DNA of 64,000 bases from Bradyrhizobium sp. CCBAU 51627 (GCF_028128765.1 NZ_LBJG01000024.1:186001-250000); one strand, 5' to 3'; positions 35,159-43,534 are shown, counted from the first letter of the stretch. Notes: generated from the sequence alone by a model not told the origin. Numbers and translations: made by a program.

Positions 35159-35596
35159 ATGACCTCCATCACGCCGTTTCTCTGGTTCGATAACAACGTC
35201 CCCGAAGCCGTCGCGTTCTACAAATCGGTGTTCCCGAACGCGAAAGTCGGGACGGTCAACGACTTCATGGCGGTGTTCGAGCTCGAAGGGCAGCGCTTCC
35301 ACGCGCTCAACGGCGGACCGCAACACCGCTTCAACGAGGCGGTGTCCTTCTTCATCAGCGTCGAGACGCAGGAGGAGGTCGATTATTTTTGGGGAGCGCT
35401 CACCGCCGGTGGCGGCGCAGAGTCCCGCTGCGGCTGGCTCAAGGACAAGTTTGGCGTGTCCTGGCAGGTGGTGCCGACGGCGCTCGGCCGCTATCTCGGC
35501 GATGCTGACAGGACGAAGGCGAACCGCGTCATGCAGGCGATGATGGGAATGAAGAAGATCGTGATTGCGGATCTGGATAGGGCGTATGCGGGGTGA
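35159..35596 (+). CDS. VOC family protein (PhnB/3-demethylubiquinone methyltransferase-like)
   Basis: Protein of 145 residues with the PhnB-type VOC layout: SITPFLWFDNNVPEAVAFYK, FHALNGGPQHRFNEAVSFFI and GWLKDKFGVSWQVVPTAL. These proteins have the glyoxalase fold; the old label 3-demethylubiquinone methyltransferase is not supported by activity. The GAAAGGAAAT site precedes this ATG. Function unknown. Confidence 0.87.
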   Translation: MTSITPFLWFDNNVPEAVAFYKSVFPNAKVGTVNDFMAVFELEGQRFHALNGGPQHRFNEAVSFFISVETQEEVDYFWGALTAGGGAESRCGWLKDKFGVSWQVVPTALGRYLGDADRTKANRVMQAMMGMKKIVIADLDRAYAG

Positions 35597-35626
35597 GGAG
35601 CTGACGGTCCCGTGGATCACGGTGCC

Positions 35627-35725
35627 GTAGGGTGGGCAAAGGCCGCGCCCTTCGCGCACCGTGCCCACGTCATGCTGGATTCGGAGAGAGATCGTGGGCA
35701 CGGCGCTTTGCGCCTGCCGCCCTAC
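35627..35725. repeat. Long palindrome, family A copy 3
   Basis: Begins GTAGGGTGGGCAAAGGCCGC and ends TTGCGCCTGCCGCCCTAC; CGTGCCCACG and CGTGGGCACG pair in the middle. Confidence 0.8.
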
Positions 35726-35796
35726 GAGGCGAGCGTTCCGCATCGCCAATTCGCGTGAGGTCGCTATACTGCCAGCCTCAAGCGAATGGTGATCTC

Positions 35797-36525
35797 ATGG
35801 CAAGAGCATTGGACGGCAAGGTCGCGGCCGTGACCGGGGCCGCGTCGGGCATCGGGCTGGCGAGCAGTGAAGCGATGCTGGGTGCGGGCGCGCGCGTGGT
35901 GATGGTCGACCGCGACGAGGCCGCGCTGACGGCGCTCCGTGACAAGCACGGCGACGCCGTGATCCCGCTGGTGGTCGATCTCCTCGATCCCAAAGATTGC
36001 GCAACGCTGCTGCCGCGCGTCCTGGACAAGGCGGGCCGGCTCGACATCCTGCATGCGAATGCGGGCAGCTATGTCGGCGGCGACCTGGTCGATGCCGACA
36101 CGACGGCCATCGACCGGATGCTGAACCTGAACGTCAACGTCGTGATGAAGAACGTGCACGACGTGCTGCCGCACATGATCGCGCGCGGGAGCGGCGACAT
36201 CATCGTCACGAGCTCGCTGGCGGCGCATTTTCCGACACCATGGGAGCCGGTCTACGCGTCGTCGAAATGGGCGATCAACTGCTTCGTCCAGACGGTGCGG
36301 CGCCAGGTCTTCAGGCACGGCATTCGCGTCGGCTCGATCTCGCCCGGCCCTGTCGTCACCGCGCTGCTCGCGGACTGGCCGCCCGAGAAGCTGCAGGAAG
36401 CGAGGGATTCGGGCAGCCTGCTGGAGGCCAGCGAAGTCGCTGAAGTGGTGATGTTCATGCTGACCCGCCCGCGCGGCATGACCATCCGCGACGTGGTGAT
36501 GATGCCGACGAATTTCGATCTGTAG
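35797..36525 (+). CDS. SDR family oxidoreductase (ribitol dehydrogenase-like)
   Basis: Protein of 242 residues with TGAASGIGLASSEAML, HANAGSYVGG, the catalytic Ser in VTSSLAAH and YASSKWA. VDRDEA after strand 2 suggests NAD use. The tail (RPRGMTIRDVVMMPTNFDL) fits ribitol 2-dehydrogenase-like members, but the substrate is not proven. The start at MARALDGKVAAVTG begins the Rossmann fold directly. It is flanked by two family A palindromes. Confidence 0.87.
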   Translation: MARALDGKVAAVTGAASGIGLASSEAMLGAGARVVMVDRDEAALTALRDKHGDAVIPLVVDLLDPKDCATLLPRVLDKAGRLDILHANAGSYVGGDLVDADTTAIDRMLNLNVNVVMKNVHDVLPHMIARGSGDIIVTSSLAAHFPTPWEPVYASSKWAINCFVQTVRRQVFRHGIRVGSISPGPVVTALLADWPPEKLQEARDSGSLLEASEVAEVVMFMLTRPRGMTIRDVVMMPTNFDL

Positions 36526-36535
36526 GCATGCTGTC

Positions 36536-36616
36536 GTAGGGTCGGCAAAGCCAAGCGTGCCCACGATCCCTTTCCATAACGGAGGCACGGCGCTGACGCG
36601 CCTTTGCCCGCCCTAC
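36536..36616. repeat. Long palindrome, family A copy 4
   Basis: Begins GTAGGGTCGGCAAAGCCAAG and ends GCCTTTGCCCGCCCTAC. It lies between the SDR gene stop and the convergent GST gene stop. Confidence 0.8.
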
Positions 36617-36626
36617 GGCACTGTGC

Positions 36627-37274
36627 CTAGCCGCTTGATGCCGCCGTGAATACCGCGAGCTGCGCATCGAACGCGCGGCGAAATGCCGGGCGTGCTTCGC
36701 CGCGGGCGACGTAGGACGACAAGGTCGGATAGCCCTCGAGGATACGCGATGCATTCAGCCGGCGCAGCGCCGTCACCATCAGGAGATCGCCGGCGCTGAA
36801 GGCGCCGTCGAGCCAGTCGGCGCCGCCGAGGTGGCGGGACAATTCGTCGAGCCTGTTACCGAGGCGATTCCTCAGGATCGGCAGCCGCGCCTCATACCAG
36901 CTCTCGCCGCGTTCGAGCAGCGTCGCCATGCCGAGCTCGACGATCGGCGGCTCGATCGTGTTGAGTGAGGCAAACATCCAGGCGATCGCGCGACACCTCG
37001 CATTCGCGTCCTTCGGCAGCAGCCCGTCATGGCGCTCGGCGATATGGAACACGATCGCGCCGGTCTCGAACAGCGCGAGATCGCCGTCCTCATAGGTCGG
37101 GATCTGCCCGAACGGATGCAGCGCCAGATGCGGCGGCTGCTTCATGGCCGCGAACGAGAGCAGGCGAACGTCGTAGGGTTGGCCGACCTCCTCCAGCGCC
37201 CAGCGCACCCGCATGTCCCGCGCCTGTCCCCGGCCGCGGTCGGGGGAGCTTTCGAAGGCGGTGATGGTGGGCAT
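36627..37274 (-). CDS. Glutathione S-transferase family protein
   Basis: Protein of 215 residues with an N-terminal GST fold (RVRWALEEVGQPYDVRLLSF, PFGQIPTYEDGDLALFETGAI) and a helical C-terminal domain. The cis-proline is in QIPTYEDGD. It probably conjugates or reduces with glutathione; the substrate is unknown. The start MPTITAFESSPDRGRG is preferred to an in-frame start 45 codons earlier that lies in repeat sequence. Family A palindromes flank it. Confidence 0.87.
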   Translation of the reverse strand: MPTITAFESSPDRGRGQARDMRVRWALEEVGQPYDVRLLSFAAMKQPPHLALHPFGQIPTYEDGDLALFETGAIVFHIAERHDGLLPKDANARCRAIAWMFASLNTIEPPIVELGMATLLERGESWYEARLPILRNRLGNRLDELSRHLGGADWLDGAFSAGDLLMVTALRRLNASRILEGYPTLSSYVARGEARPAFRRAFDAQLAVFTAASSG

Positions 37275-37341
37275 GGTGGGCTCCGGGGTGGAAGTAACTC
37301 TGCACCTAGGACGAACGAGCGGAGCGAATTCCGACAGTGCC

Positions 37342-37429
37342 GTAGGGTGGGTTAGCCGAAGGCGTAACCCACCACTTCTCCCGCCGCGGAAGCCAAAGTG
37401 GTGGGTCACGCTACGCTAACCCACCCTAC
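37342..37429. repeat. Long palindrome, family A copy 5
   Basis: Begins GTAGGGTGGGTTAGCCGAAG and ends CGCTAACCCACCCTAC, with an inner GTAACCCACCACTT/AAGTGGTGGGTCAC pair. The stop codon of mug (37426-37428) lies inside it. Confidence 0.82.
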
Positions 37430-37959
37430 GAACCCATCCACCTCGCCAGTTCCCGCCACGGCTCTAACGTCCAATGCCCGGACGCAGCACCGGATGGCGA
37501 TGGCAGCACGAAAATCTCCGGCAAGCTCTCATCACGCGCCTGCCGCCCCAGCGAAATCGCAGCTGACGGCCGGCCATAAAACAAGCTCGCCGCCTTCTTG
37601 CTCGTGAGCGCAATCGTCCGCGGCCGGTATTTTTCGATCTTGGCCCTGAAGCCCGGCACGTCGATTGTTGCAGCCGCGATCTGGTGATCCATCCCAGCGT
37701 CAGACTTGGAGAGATCGGTGAAGCCGATCCCGAGCTCCATCAGGGCCGCGAACTCTTCAGGCTGATAGCGCCGCGGCGTGATCCCGGCCTCATGGATCGC
37801 GCGCCAGAAGCGGTTGCCGGGATGGGCGTAGTAATGCCCGAGCTCGGCCGACCGCGTCGAGGCGGCGGTGCCGACGAAGACGAGGCGGAGGTTTTCGCGG
37901 AGCTGGTCGGGGAGGCGGTGGGTTTCAAGCAAGTCAATCGTCTCTCTGGCTACGCTCAC
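37426..37959 (-). CDS. mug: G/U mismatch-specific uracil-DNA glycosylase (MUG-like)
   Basis: Protein of 177 residues from a GTG start; an ATG at 37992 would add 11 residues inside the ParE gene. Family motifs are LRLVFVGTAASTRSAELGHY, YAHPGNRFWRAIHEAGITPR and the late LPSPSGAASGHW. MUG removes uracil or ethenocytosine opposite G in DNA. The GTG overlaps the stop of parE (GTGA), so translation is coupled to the toxin gene. A partial second copy of this gene lies beyond the toxin-antitoxin pair. Confidence 0.87.
   Translation of the reverse strand: MSVARETIDLLETHRLPDQLRENLRLVFVGTAASTRSAELGHYYAHPGNRFWRAIHEAGITPRRYQPEEFAALMELGIGFTDLSKSDAGMDHQIAAATIDVPGFRAKIEKYRPRTIALTSKKAASLFYGRPSAAISLGRQARDESLPEIFVLPSPSGAASGHWTLEPWRELARWMGS
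37706..37921. repeat. Direct repeat, left copy (inside mug)
   Basis: About 216 bases of mug that are repeated at 38579-38787 (about 209 bases) in the same direction with high identity. Together they flank the toxin-antitoxin genes. Confidence 0.85.
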
Positions 37960-38249
37960 TCGTCCGTCTTGCGAACTTCGCGGCCGTGCCATATCCGCGT
38001 AATCAGAATGTCCCGCGCTTGCGCCAACACGGCATACCGCACGATGTAGCCGGAGGCGCCAAAGCGAACCACGATCTGGCGAAGCTCGGCATCTTCGGTC
38101 TGCATGCCAAGATTGGGAAACTCTTCCAACCGTTCGATCGCCCGCCAGATCGATGCGAGCGCGCGTTGCGCGGCCGCCGGGCTGTGTTGATCGAGAAACC
38201 GACGCAATCGTTCGACGTCCTCGACGGCGTCGGGCGAAAGCAGGATCAT
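37956..38249 (-). CDS. ParE/RelE-type toxin
   Basis: Protein of 97 residues with the RelE/ParE fold pattern: AVEDVERLRRFLDQHSPAAA, AIERLEEFPNLGMQTEDAEL and the C-terminal strand IVRYAVLAQARDILITRIWH. ParE toxins block DNA gyrase, RelE toxins cut mRNA on the ribosome; this one looks ParE-like but the target is unproven. Its start overlaps the antitoxin stop by four bases, and its stop overlaps the mug start. It is translated second, after the antitoxin, as usual. Confidence 0.87.
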   Translation of the reverse strand: MILLSPDAVEDVERLRRFLDQHSPAAAQRALASIWRAIERLEEFPNLGMQTEDAELRQIVVRFGASGYIVRYAVLAQARDILITRIWHGREVRKTDE

Positions 38250-38533
38250 CCGATCCTGCGCGCCACCGGCCGCGGCAGTTCCTTCGGCGACCCCCAGCTC
38301 GCGACCCAGTCCTTCACCTCGTCGAGCGGCACGGCGGCGCGGCTCTTGCGGAAGTCATCCAGCCGCCGGCGATCCTCGGCGATGTCGGGGCCGGCGATAT
38401 CGACCACGGAATCGAGCAGAGCCACGGCTTCGGCGAGGACGGCGGCAACATCCTGCCCGCGCTCGTCCGCCATCTCGCGCAAACGCGCGTCCGTGTCGGC
38501 GTCGATCTCCAGCGTGCGGCGGACGATGTTCAT
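38246..38533 (-). CDS. ParD-like ribbon-helix-helix antitoxin
   Basis: Protein of 95 residues starting MNIVRRTLEIDADTDARLRE, a ribbon-helix-helix DNA-binding start. A helical linker and a C-terminal toxin-binding part follow (LDDFRKSRAAVPLDEVKDWV). It should repress its own operon and neutralise the toxin encoded next. Its upstream sequence is the duplicated mug fragment, so the promoter must lie in or near that. A longer in-frame start inside the fragment is unlikely. Confidence 0.82.
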   Translation of the reverse strand: MNIVRRTLEIDADTDARLREMADERGQDVAAVLAEAVALLDSVVDIAGPDIAEDRRRLDDFRKSRAAVPLDEVKDWVASWGSPKELPRPVARRIG

Positions 38534-38578
38534 GTCATCAGGATAGGCGCGGAGGAGGATTTTGTCGAGGCGCCCGAT

Positions 38579-38804
38579 TTGGAGAGATCGGTGCAGCCGA
38601 TCCCGAGCGCGATGTAAACTCGCCCGGCTGATAGCGCCGCGGCGTGATCCCGGCCTCATGGATCACGCGCCAGAACCGGCTGCTGGGATGCGCGTAGTAA
38701 TGCCCGAGCTTAGCCGAGCGCGTCGAGGCGGCGGTGCCAACGAAGACGAGGCGGAGGTTTTCGCGGAGCTGGTCGGGGAGGCGGTGGAGCACAACAGGAG
38801 ACAA
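38579..38804 (-). pseudogene. Duplicated, frameshifted 5 prime fragment of mug
   Basis: The minus strand encodes HRLPDQLRENLRLVFVGTAA, then STRSAKLGHYYAHPSSRFWR and VIHEAGITPRRYQPG, nearly the same as the intact mug. A net loss of seven bases after YQPGE shifts the frame (the next intact-frame words, such as LGIG.TDLSKS, appear in another frame). The rest of the gene is missing, replaced by the toxin-antitoxin genes. It cannot make a working glycosylase. Confidence 0.87.
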
Positions 38805-38837
38805 ATGGTGTCCGTGGGATAGATGCTGAAACGAGAC

Positions 38838-39587
38838 CTATTGTTTGGGAAGACTGGACAGCAGCATCTCTAAGACTTCAATCGTCCCCTGATCAGGCGC
38901 TCCTCGGAAGTCTTTGACCTGAGCTAAAGCTTTTTCCGCGACCTGTCGCAGGTGAGCTTTCTGTTCGATTGTATTGCTGACATTCGCGGCGTTCTGCAGA
39001 GCTAACGAAGCATGATATAGGAGAAACGGCTGCTGCTCGACTTCAAAGCGTGCTGCCAACCAATCGAGGTCTGCCACGCTTGGCACCATTTGCATCATCG
39101 CGATAGCAGCAAGCCGGCTTCCCGGCGATCCAGAACCTTTGTACACGTCGATAAATCCCTTCGCGCTGGGTGCAAGAGATCGCATTTTTACTACGACTCG
39201 AGTCATTGCTCGTGTCCGTTCGACTCCGGATGGTAGGGCGAGCCTTAGCGAATCGTACTCCAGGCAGAGTCTATCGAGTTCGTGAGCCAGATCGTCTTGA
39301 CCAATCCCCTTCGCTTGTACCGAAATTCGTGTGGCAGCTTCGATTTGCCCCGGCGTTATCTTGTTGCCCTTGTCTTTGTCTGTTTCCGCGTCTGCGATGC
39401 GATCGAGTTCAAGGGCGACGCCTGAAATCGTCGCTTTCCTCACTCTGTCCAGGAGCAAAGGAAGCGTTCCTAGTGTGGCTTTCAGTTCACTGCGGAAGAA
39501 TGAGACGATTGCCAAGATTGTCACGGGCCAAGCAAAAGCCCCAATAAAAGCAGCAATAGCTTTTAGAAGTTTGGAATAGTCTTCCAT
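38838..39587 (-). CDS. Membrane-anchored helical protein of unknown function
   Basis: Protein of 249 residues. A membrane helix (about 10-30, IAAFIGAFAWPVTILAIVSF) is followed by a charged helical region (about 40-120) and then repeated helices resembling HEAT/TPR repeats (GSRLAAIAMMQMVPSVADLD, LLYHASLALQNAANVSNTIE). The codon use is clearly more A+T-rich than the neighbouring genes, and it lies beside a toxin-antitoxin pair and a gene fragment. That suggests transfer. No ribosome site is clear. I do not recognise a family; a role in defence or stress is only a guess from context. Confidence 0.75.
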   Translation of the reverse strand: MEDYSKLLKAIAAFIGAFAWPVTILAIVSFFRSELKATLGTLPLLLDRVRKATISGVALELDRIADAETDKDKGNKITPGQIEAATRISVQAKGIGQDDLAHELDRLCLEYDSLRLALPSGVERTRAMTRVVVKMRSLAPSAKGFIDVYKGSGSPGSRLAAIAMMQMVPSVADLDWLAARFEVEQQPFLLYHASLALQNAANVSNTIEQKAHLRQVAEKALAQVKDFRGAPDQGTIEVLEMLLSSLPKQ

Positions 39588-39665
39588 GACAGACCAAAGG
39601 TGTTCTGAAATTCGTTGGAGAGTACTCTACCAAAGGTAGCGAAAAATTTCGAGAGATAAACAAGA

Positions 39666-39690
39666 AAGGCCGGGCTTTTTGCCCGGCCTT
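39666..39690 (-). terminator. Rho-independent terminator after thiC
   Basis: Perfect stem AAGGCCGGGC/GCCCGGCCTT with a five-base loop, followed on the minus strand by TTCTTGTTT. It lies 46 bases past the thiC stop and ends the thiamine operon. Confidence 0.88.
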
Positions 39691-39735
39691 GTTCAACGAA
39701 TGCCGGGGAAAGCCCGGGCAATACGAGCAAAGCGC

Positions 39736-41634
39736 TCACAGCACCCGATTACTCTCCTTCACCTTCTCCGCATCCAGATAAACGCTTGATCCCATCTCCT
39801 TGAACTTCGCGCTCATCCTGGCCATGCCGTCTTCGGCCGTGCCCTGCATCGACATGCCCACCGAGTTCGGATCATTCAGCGTCGCCGCGTAATCCCGCAC
39901 GTCCTGCGTGATCTTCATCGAGCAGAACTTTGGGCCGCACATCGAGCAGAAATGGGCGACCTTGTGGGCTTCCTTGGGCAGGGTCTCGTCGTGGAAGCTC
40001 TTTGCGGTGTCCGGATCGAGGCCGAGGTTGAACTGGTCGGTCCAGCGGAATTCGAACCGCGCGCGGGAGAGGGCGTCGTCGCGCAACTGCGCGGCGGGGT
40101 GGCCCTTGGCGAGGTCGGCGGCGTGGGCGGCGATCTTGTAGGTGATGACGCCGGTCTTGACGTCGTTACGGTCGGGCAGGCCTAAGTGCTCCTTCGGCGT
40201 GACGTAGCAGAGCATTGCGCAGCCGAACCAGCCGATCATGGCCGCGCCGATGCCCGAGGTGATGTGGTCATAACCCGGCGCGATGTCGGTGGTCAGCGGT
40301 CCAAGCGTGTAGAACGGCGCCTCGCCGCATTCCTTGAGCTGCTTGTCCATGTTGATCTTGATCTTGTGCATCGGCACGTGGCCGGGGCCTTCGATCATGA
40401 CCTGGCAGCCCTTGTCCCACGCGATCTTCGTCAGCTCGCCGAGCGTTTCGAGTTCGGCAAATTGTGCGCGGTCGTTGGCGTCCGCGATCGAGCCTGGACG
40501 CAGGCCGTCGCCGAGCGAGAACGAGACGTCATACTTGCGCATGAGGTCGCAGATCTCGTCGAAATGCGTGTAGAGGAAGCTCTCCTTGTGATGCGCCAGG
40601 CACCACTTCGCCATGATCGAGCCGCCGCGCGAGACGATGCCAGTGACGCGGTTTGCGGTGAGGTGGATGTATTGCAGGCGCACGCCGGCGTGGATGGTGA
40701 AATAGTCGACGCCCTGCTCGCACTGCTCGATCAGCGTGTCCTTGTAGAGCTCCCAGGTCAGCTTGACGGGATCGCCGTTGCACTTCTCCAGCGCCTGGTA
40801 GATCGGCACCGTGCCGATCGGCACCGGCGCGTTGCGCAAAATCCATTCGCGGGTGGTGTGGATGTTGCGGCCCGTGGAGAGGTCCATCACGGTGTCGGCG
40901 CCCCAGCGGATCGCCCACACCATCTTCTCGACCTCTTCCTCGACCGAGGAGGTCACTGCCGAGTTGCCGATATTGGCGTTGATCTTGGTCAGGAAGTTGC
41001 GGCCGATGATCATCGGCTCGAGCTCGGAGTGGTTGATGTTCGACGGGATGATGGCGCGGCCACGCGCGATCTCGTCGCGGACGAACTCCGGCGTGATGAA
41101 GGCGGGCACCGAGGCGCCAAAACTTTCGCCGTCGGCAAGGGCTGCTTCCGCACGCTCGAGCTGTGCCTTTCGGCCAAGATTCTCGCGCTCCGCGACGTAG
41201 ATCATCTCCTTGGTGATGATGCCGGCGCGGGCGAACTCAAGCTGCGTGATCTTGTGGCCGTCGAGGCCGCGCAGCGGCTTGTGATAGGCCGAGAAGGCGC
41301 GCGCGGCGTTATCGGTGGAGACGCTGCCGTTGTCCTCCGGCTTGATCTGCCGGCCCTCATATTCCTCGACGCCGCCGCGCTCCAGCACCCATTGCTTGCG
41401 GTTGCGCGGGAGGCCGGCGTTGACGTCGATGGTCACGGACGGATCGGTGTAGGGGCCCGAGGTGTCGTAGACCGGCAGGTTCGGTTCGCCCGCGCCTTCG
41501 GAGAGGATGATCTCACGCAGCGGCACGCGGATGTCCGGCGCGGCGTCGGGGCACGCGAAGATCTTTCGCGAGGAGGGAAGGGGGCCGGTGGTGACGGCGG
41601 GGACGGTCTTGTCGGGGTTGGAGCGGATGTTCAT
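39736..41634 (-). CDS. thiC: Phosphomethylpyrimidine synthase
   Basis: Protein of 632 residues. ThiC is the radical-SAM enzyme that rearranges aminoimidazole ribotide into HMP phosphate for thiamine. The C-terminal cluster motif CSMCGPKFC gives the 4Fe-4S ligands C563, C566 and C571. Conserved blocks include RAIIPSNINHSELEPMIIGR and DGLRPGSIADANDRAQFAEL. It lies last in the operon thiO-thiS-thiG-thiE-thiC, behind a 170-base gap that holds a palindromic repeat. Confidence 0.96.
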   Translation of the reverse strand: MNIRSNPDKTVPAVTTGPLPSSRKIFACPDAAPDIRVPLREIILSEGAGEPNLPVYDTSGPYTDPSVTIDVNAGLPRNRKQWVLERGGVEEYEGRQIKPEDNGSVSTDNAARAFSAYHKPLRGLDGHKITQLEFARAGIITKEMIYVAERENLGRKAQLERAEAALADGESFGASVPAFITPEFVRDEIARGRAIIPSNINHSELEPMIIGRNFLTKINANIGNSAVTSSVEEEVEKMVWAIRWGADTVMDLSTGRNIHTTREWILRNAPVPIGTVPIYQALEKCNGDPVKLTWELYKDTLIEQCEQGVDYFTIHAGVRLQYIHLTANRVTGIVSRGGSIMAKWCLAHHKESFLYTHFDEICDLMRKYDVSFSLGDGLRPGSIADANDRAQFAELETLGELTKIAWDKGCQVMIEGPGHVPMHKIKINMDKQLKECGEAPFYTLGPLTTDIAPGYDHITSGIGAAMIGWFGCAMLCYVTPKEHLGLPDRNDVKTGVITYKIAAHAADLAKGHPAAQLRDDALSRARFEFRWTDQFNLGLDPDTAKSFHDETLPKEAHKVAHFCSMCGPKFCSMKITQDVRDYAATLNDPNSVGMSMQGTAEDGMARMSAKFKEMGSSVYLDAEKVKESNRVL

Positions 41635-41696
41635 GGAATCCTCCGGTTTAATTCTGCTGTGCGTGCGTTTGAGCGACGGCGGTGAATTCTTGCTCC

Positions 41697-41781
41697 GTCA
41701 TTGCGAGCGCAGCGAAGCAATCCAGAATCTCTCTGCGGAGGCAGTCTGGATTGCTTCGTCGCAAGGGCTCCCCGCAATGAC
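41697..41781. repeat. Palindromic repeat, family B copy 3
   Basis: Starts GTCATTGCGAGCGCAGCGAA and ends CCCGCAATGAC with a paired TCCAGA/TCTGGA core. It lies between thiE and thiC in the operon. Confidence 0.82.
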
Positions 41782-41804
41782 GAGTGGTGAGAGCGGGACA
41801 TGCA

Positions 41805-42413
41805 TCATGCAACCTCCGCTGTCTGGCCGAGCCATTGCCGCACGCGGGCATCCGGGTCGGCGTTTTGGGTAACATCGGAAACCACCGCGATCGAATCCGC
41901 GCCCGCGGCAAAGATCTCCGCGGCGTGCTCGAACTTGATGCCGCCGATTGCGACCAGCGGGATGTTGCCGATGCGCTTCTTCCATTCCGTGATCTTCGGA
42001 ATGCCCTGCGGTTCGAAGCGCATCGATTTCAGCGTGGTGAAGAAGATCGGACCGAGCGCGACGTAATCGGGCATGGCTTTGAGCGCGGTTTCGAGCTCTG
42101 CATCATCATGGGTGGAGATGCCGAGGAGCAGGCCCGCCTCGCGGATCGCCTTCAGGTCCGCCTCCGCCAGATCCTCCTGGCCGAGATGCAGATACTTCGC
42201 GCCGGCGACGATCGCGGCGCGCCAATAGTCGTTCACGATCAGCTTGGCTTGCGTGTCCTTGGTGATCGCCAGCGCGTCGGTGACGATCTGGAGCGCCTCG
42301 GCGTCGTTCAGCTCTTTCGCGCGCAGCTGGATGGTGCCGACGCCGAGCTTGGTCAGGCGTTCGACCCATTGGAGGCTGTCGACGACGGGATAGAAGTGAT
42401 CAGGAAACGGCAT
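41805..42413 (-). CDS. thiE: Thiamine-phosphate synthase
   Basis: Protein of 202 residues, a TIM-barrel that joins HMP pyrophosphate and the thiazole phosphate to make thiamine phosphate. Motifs: GVGTIQLRAKEL, KLIVNDYWRAAIVAGAKYLH, YVALGPIFFTTLKSM and IPLVAIGGIKFEHAAEIFAA. The ATG lies inside the end of thiG (14-base overlap), which implies translational coupling; a TTG six codons earlier is less likely. Confidence 0.92.
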   Translation of the reverse strand: MPFPDHFYPVVDSLQWVERLTKLGVGTIQLRAKELNDAEALQIVTDALAITKDTQAKLIVNDYWRAAIVAGAKYLHLGQEDLAEADLKAIREAGLLLGISTHDDAELETALKAMPDYVALGPIFFTTLKSMRFEPQGIPKITEWKKRIGNIPLVAIGGIKFEHAAEIFAAGADSIAVVSDVTQNADPDARVRQWLGQTAEVA

Positions 42414-43182
42414 GCCAGAACGGGGTCCCAACGACAGGGGTGGAGGGGGAGGCGAAGTCGCGGGCGTTCATCAGCCCGGCCTCGTATGCAGTGCGGCCGG
42501 CCTCACAGCCGAGGCGGAAGGCGTTAGCCATCGCGACCGGATCGGCAGCCTTGGCGATCGCGGTGTTGAGCAGCACGGCGTCATAGCCGAGTTCGAGCGC
42601 TTCGGCGGCATGCGAGGGCGCGCCCAGGCCGGCGTCGACCACCAGCGTGATGTCGGGCAGCCGCTCGCGCAAGAGCTTCAGTGCGTCGCGGTTGATGATG
42701 CCCTTCGCGCTGCCGATCGGCGCGGCCCACGGCATCACCACCTTGCAGCCGGCATCGACCAGGCGGTTCGCGACCGAGAGGTCTTCGGTGCAATAGGGGA
42801 ACACCTCAAAGCCGTCCTTGATCAGGACGGTGGCGGCTTCGACCAGGCCGACCACGTCGGGCTGCAGCGTGTCGTTGTCGGCGATGACCTCGAGCTTGAT
42901 CCAGGACGTGCCGAACAATTCGCGCGCGAGCTTGGCCGTGGTCACGGCCTCGCGCATGCTGCGGCAACCCGCGGTGTTCGGCAGCACCGATACGTCGAGC
43001 TCGCGGATCAGCTTCCAGAATGCGTCCCCGGTCTTGCCGCCGGCGGATTCGCGCCGCAGCGACACGGTGACGATGTTCGCGCCGGAGGCGCGGATCGCCG
43101 CCTGCATGATCGCGGGCGATGGATAGAGCGCGCTGCCGATCAGGAGGCGGGAGGAAAAGGTCTTGCCGTAGAAGGTCACCAT
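42400..43182 (-). CDS. thiG: Thiazole synthase
   Basis: Protein of 260 residues forming the thiazole ring from deoxyxylulose phosphate, dehydroglycine and ThiS-thiocarboxylate. The Schiff-base lysine is K96 in SWIKLEVIAD. MVTFYGKTFSSRLLIG, PNTAGCRSMREAVTTAKLAR and VVDAGLGAPSHAAEALELGY are family blocks. The start at MVTFYG is fixed by the family; in-frame codons upstream belong to a repeat. Confidence 0.94.
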   Translation of the reverse strand: MVTFYGKTFSSRLLIGSALYPSPAIMQAAIRASGANIVTVSLRRESAGGKTGDAFWKLIRELDVSVLPNTAGCRSMREAVTTAKLARELFGTSWIKLEVIADNDTLQPDVVGLVEAATVLIKDGFEVFPYCTEDLSVANRLVDAGCKVVMPWAAPIGSAKGIINRDALKLLRERLPDITLVVDAGLGAPSHAAEALELGYDAVLLNTAIAKAADPVAMANAFRLGCEAGRTAYEAGLMNARDFASPSTPVVGTPFWHAVS

Positions 43183-43209
43183 GTTGGAGGTGTCTCCTGA
43201 GTTGGCCCT

Positions 43210-43308
43210 GTCATCCCCGCGAAAGCGGGGATCCGGTATTCCAGAGGCCGTGCCGTGATACGGAGGAGCCGCGGCGTACTGGATCGCCCGGTCAAGCCGG
43301 GCGATGAC
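43210..43308. repeat. Palindromic repeat, family C copy 2
   Basis: Left end GTCATCCCCGCGAAAGCGGG, right end GCCCGGTCAAGCCGGGC followed by GATGAC; close to the copy at 15112. It separates thiS from thiG within the thiamine operon. Confidence 0.82.
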
Positions 43309-43336
43309 AGCGGAGTGTTTGCCGAGAGCATCACCA

Positions 43337-43534
43337 TCACCCTCCCTGCCGCGGCGTGATGATCTCGATCTCGTCGCCGGCCTTGAGGTGGGTTTCTGCC
43401 CAGCGGCTCTTCGGCACGACGTCGTAATTGAGCGCGATCGCGAAATGGGTGCCCTCGTAATCGAGCTCGGAGAGCAGCGCATCGACGCTGGCCGAGCTCA
43501 CCTCGCGCTGCTCGCCATTGACGATCACAAGCAT
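43337..43534 (-). CDS. thiS: Sulfur carrier protein ThiS
   Basis: Protein of 65 residues with a ubiquitin-like fold ending in the functional Gly-Gly tail (IITPRQGG). The terminal Gly is turned into a thiocarboxylate that gives sulfur to ThiG. The start overlaps the end of thiO by ten bases. It matches the family length exactly. Confidence 0.92.
   Translation of the reverse strand: MLVIVNGEQREVSSASVDALLSELDYEGTHFAIALNYDVVPKSRWAETHLKAGDEIEIITPRQGG

Noticed and set aside
40186..41685. 499-codon frame opposite thiC
   Set aside because: It lies entirely antisense to thiC, whose identity is certain; its composition is typical of a shadow frame.
41635..41804. Possible second TPP riboswitch before thiC
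   Set aside because: The gap holds a family B palindrome and no CTGAGA or CCTGATC blocks on the minus strand.
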